64,000 bases of DNA from Bacteroidota bacterium (GTDB taxonomy: Bacteria > Bacteroidota > Bacteroidia > NS11-12g > UBA955): positions 448,809 to 512,808 of the forward strand of contig JAMLHC010000002.1 of the NCBI GenBank assembly GCA_023957335.1. The letters are read 5' to 3'. This document shows positions 63,452 to 64,000 of the stretch, one piece after another. The first letter of the stretch is position 1; each line of letters opens with the position of its first letter. The position numbers and the translations under genes were made by a program. The notes beneath the pieces were generated by a model. The model saw nothing but the letters and a program-made list of their open reading frames with translations. It was not told the DNA's origin and searched no databases.

Positions 63452-64000
63452 TCAGGTTGTTGCCAATCCTAAGTCTTGATTAGTGAGTTCAAATTTAGTG
63501 ATTTGTTTTCGGATACGCTTCACTAAACCGAGTTTTCTTTTTTCGTCAAGGAACAGGTAATCTGTTGGTGGTTTATAAGGCATATTTTTCACCACCATAT
63601 TCCAAAGTATAACGGCAAGTTTTCTGGCAGTTGCACTCACGGCTACGGTTCTGTTTTGCGGTAACACACCCTGTTGAAGAAGTTGGACAGTGTGTGTCTT
63701 TGAGATTTCCTATTGCATTGGCTGCATTGCGAAGAGCAATTTTAAGTCTGTTGCTTCCTTTTGGTGTTTTGGAACTGAGCAGTTTTCCCCGCTTTTACTT
63801 TATTGTTCGGTGCAAGTCTTAACCAACTTGTAAAATGCTTTGCTGTTTCAAACTTATGAAAACCTTCGTCCTATTTCACTGATGATGCTTAGGATAGTTG
63901 CGTGGCTCATTCCTTCAATACTCATCAAATCAACTCCGCCAAAATATTGGTAAGCAGTTTGATTCAGGTCTATTCCTTTAATGGCATTTTTATTGATTCT
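63452..64000 (-). pseudogene. Decayed IS110-family transposase (continues beyond the window)
   Basis: Minus-strand pieces in several frames read as the C-terminal half of an IS110-type transposase: YFGGVDLMSIEGMSHATILS to SEIGRRFS at the edge, then KTAKHF-like sequence, NAANAIGNLKDTH and RTVAVSATARKLAVILWNMV. At least two frame changes and a stop break the gene. The helix-hairpin-helix part (DLMSIEGMS) is typical of the family. The N-terminal DEDD domain would lie beyond base 64000. Confidence 0.8.

Overview
The window comes from an AT-rich chromosome of the phylum Bacteroidota. The evidence is a Por-type (T9SS) C-terminal sorting domain, many SCKK-type lipoproteins, a fused CcoNO cbb3 oxidase, a FecR/ECF-sigma pair, a TolB-like propeller with a C-terminal barrel, and repeated use of the Bacteroidota -7 promoter element TAnnTTTG. 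The order or genus cannot be fixed from the sequence alone. No tRNA, rRNA or CRISPR array was seen.

Layout, left half. 1-13.6 kb is mostly minus-strand housekeeping: valS (3' end outside the window), lipoprotein, degenerate arginase-fold protein, epimerase (plus strand), methyltransferase and pgk, secreted nuclease, ATP-grasp and glycosyltransferase, and a large TolB-like barrel protein. 13.7-19.3 kb is a plus-strand run: a secreted M1 peptidase with a T9SS tail, an MbnP/MbnH-like copper pair, an O-methyltransferase and hemW. 19.3-21.1 kb holds an ECF sigma factor, a 57-residue ORF and FecR. 21.1-28.4 kb is the cell-shape region (mreB, mreC, mreD, PBP2 and rodA, with purH between). 28.4-37.9 kb holds small envelope proteins, a PLP lyase, a UvrD-type helicase, a paralogous lipoprotein pair and a subtilase. 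38-39.7 kb is atpC-atpD.

Accessory island, about 39.8-45.6 kb. It starts with an attC-like hairpin and an 18-bp inverted repeat. An MmeI-like restriction-modification gene follows, broken by a frameshift and truncated by an IS3-family element. That IS has a canonical -1 frameshift signal. Its 3' tail also carries, on the opposite strand, what looks like a complete small-RNA gene of about 109 nt with promoter, a structured pseudoknot-capable core and an intrinsic terminator.

Respiration, 45.6-53.8 kb. A DUF1684 lipoprotein and an MltD-like LysM protein without the catalytic Glu are followed by the cbb3 oxidase operon ccoS-ccoNO-ccoQ-ccoP-ccoG-ccoH-SafE, with an FNR-like dyad upstream. folE and queD follow.

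Most unusual region, 55.07-60.0 kb. One promoter and one terminator bracket a single-direction array of duplicated lipoprotein genes. They contain homopolymeric C tracts that decide the C-terminal frame, further homopolymer frameshifts, near-identical repeated blocks, and truncated N-terminal pieces of secreted proteins. One of these pieces is joined directly to a T9SS sorting tail. This looks like a recombining, probably phase-variable surface-lipoprotein locus. The complete conserved genes in the window have no comparable frame break, which argues against general sequencing error.

The right end (60-64 kb) has mdh, dps, a deleted IS1182-like element, a NYN/LOTUS-type protein and a decayed IS110-family transposase.
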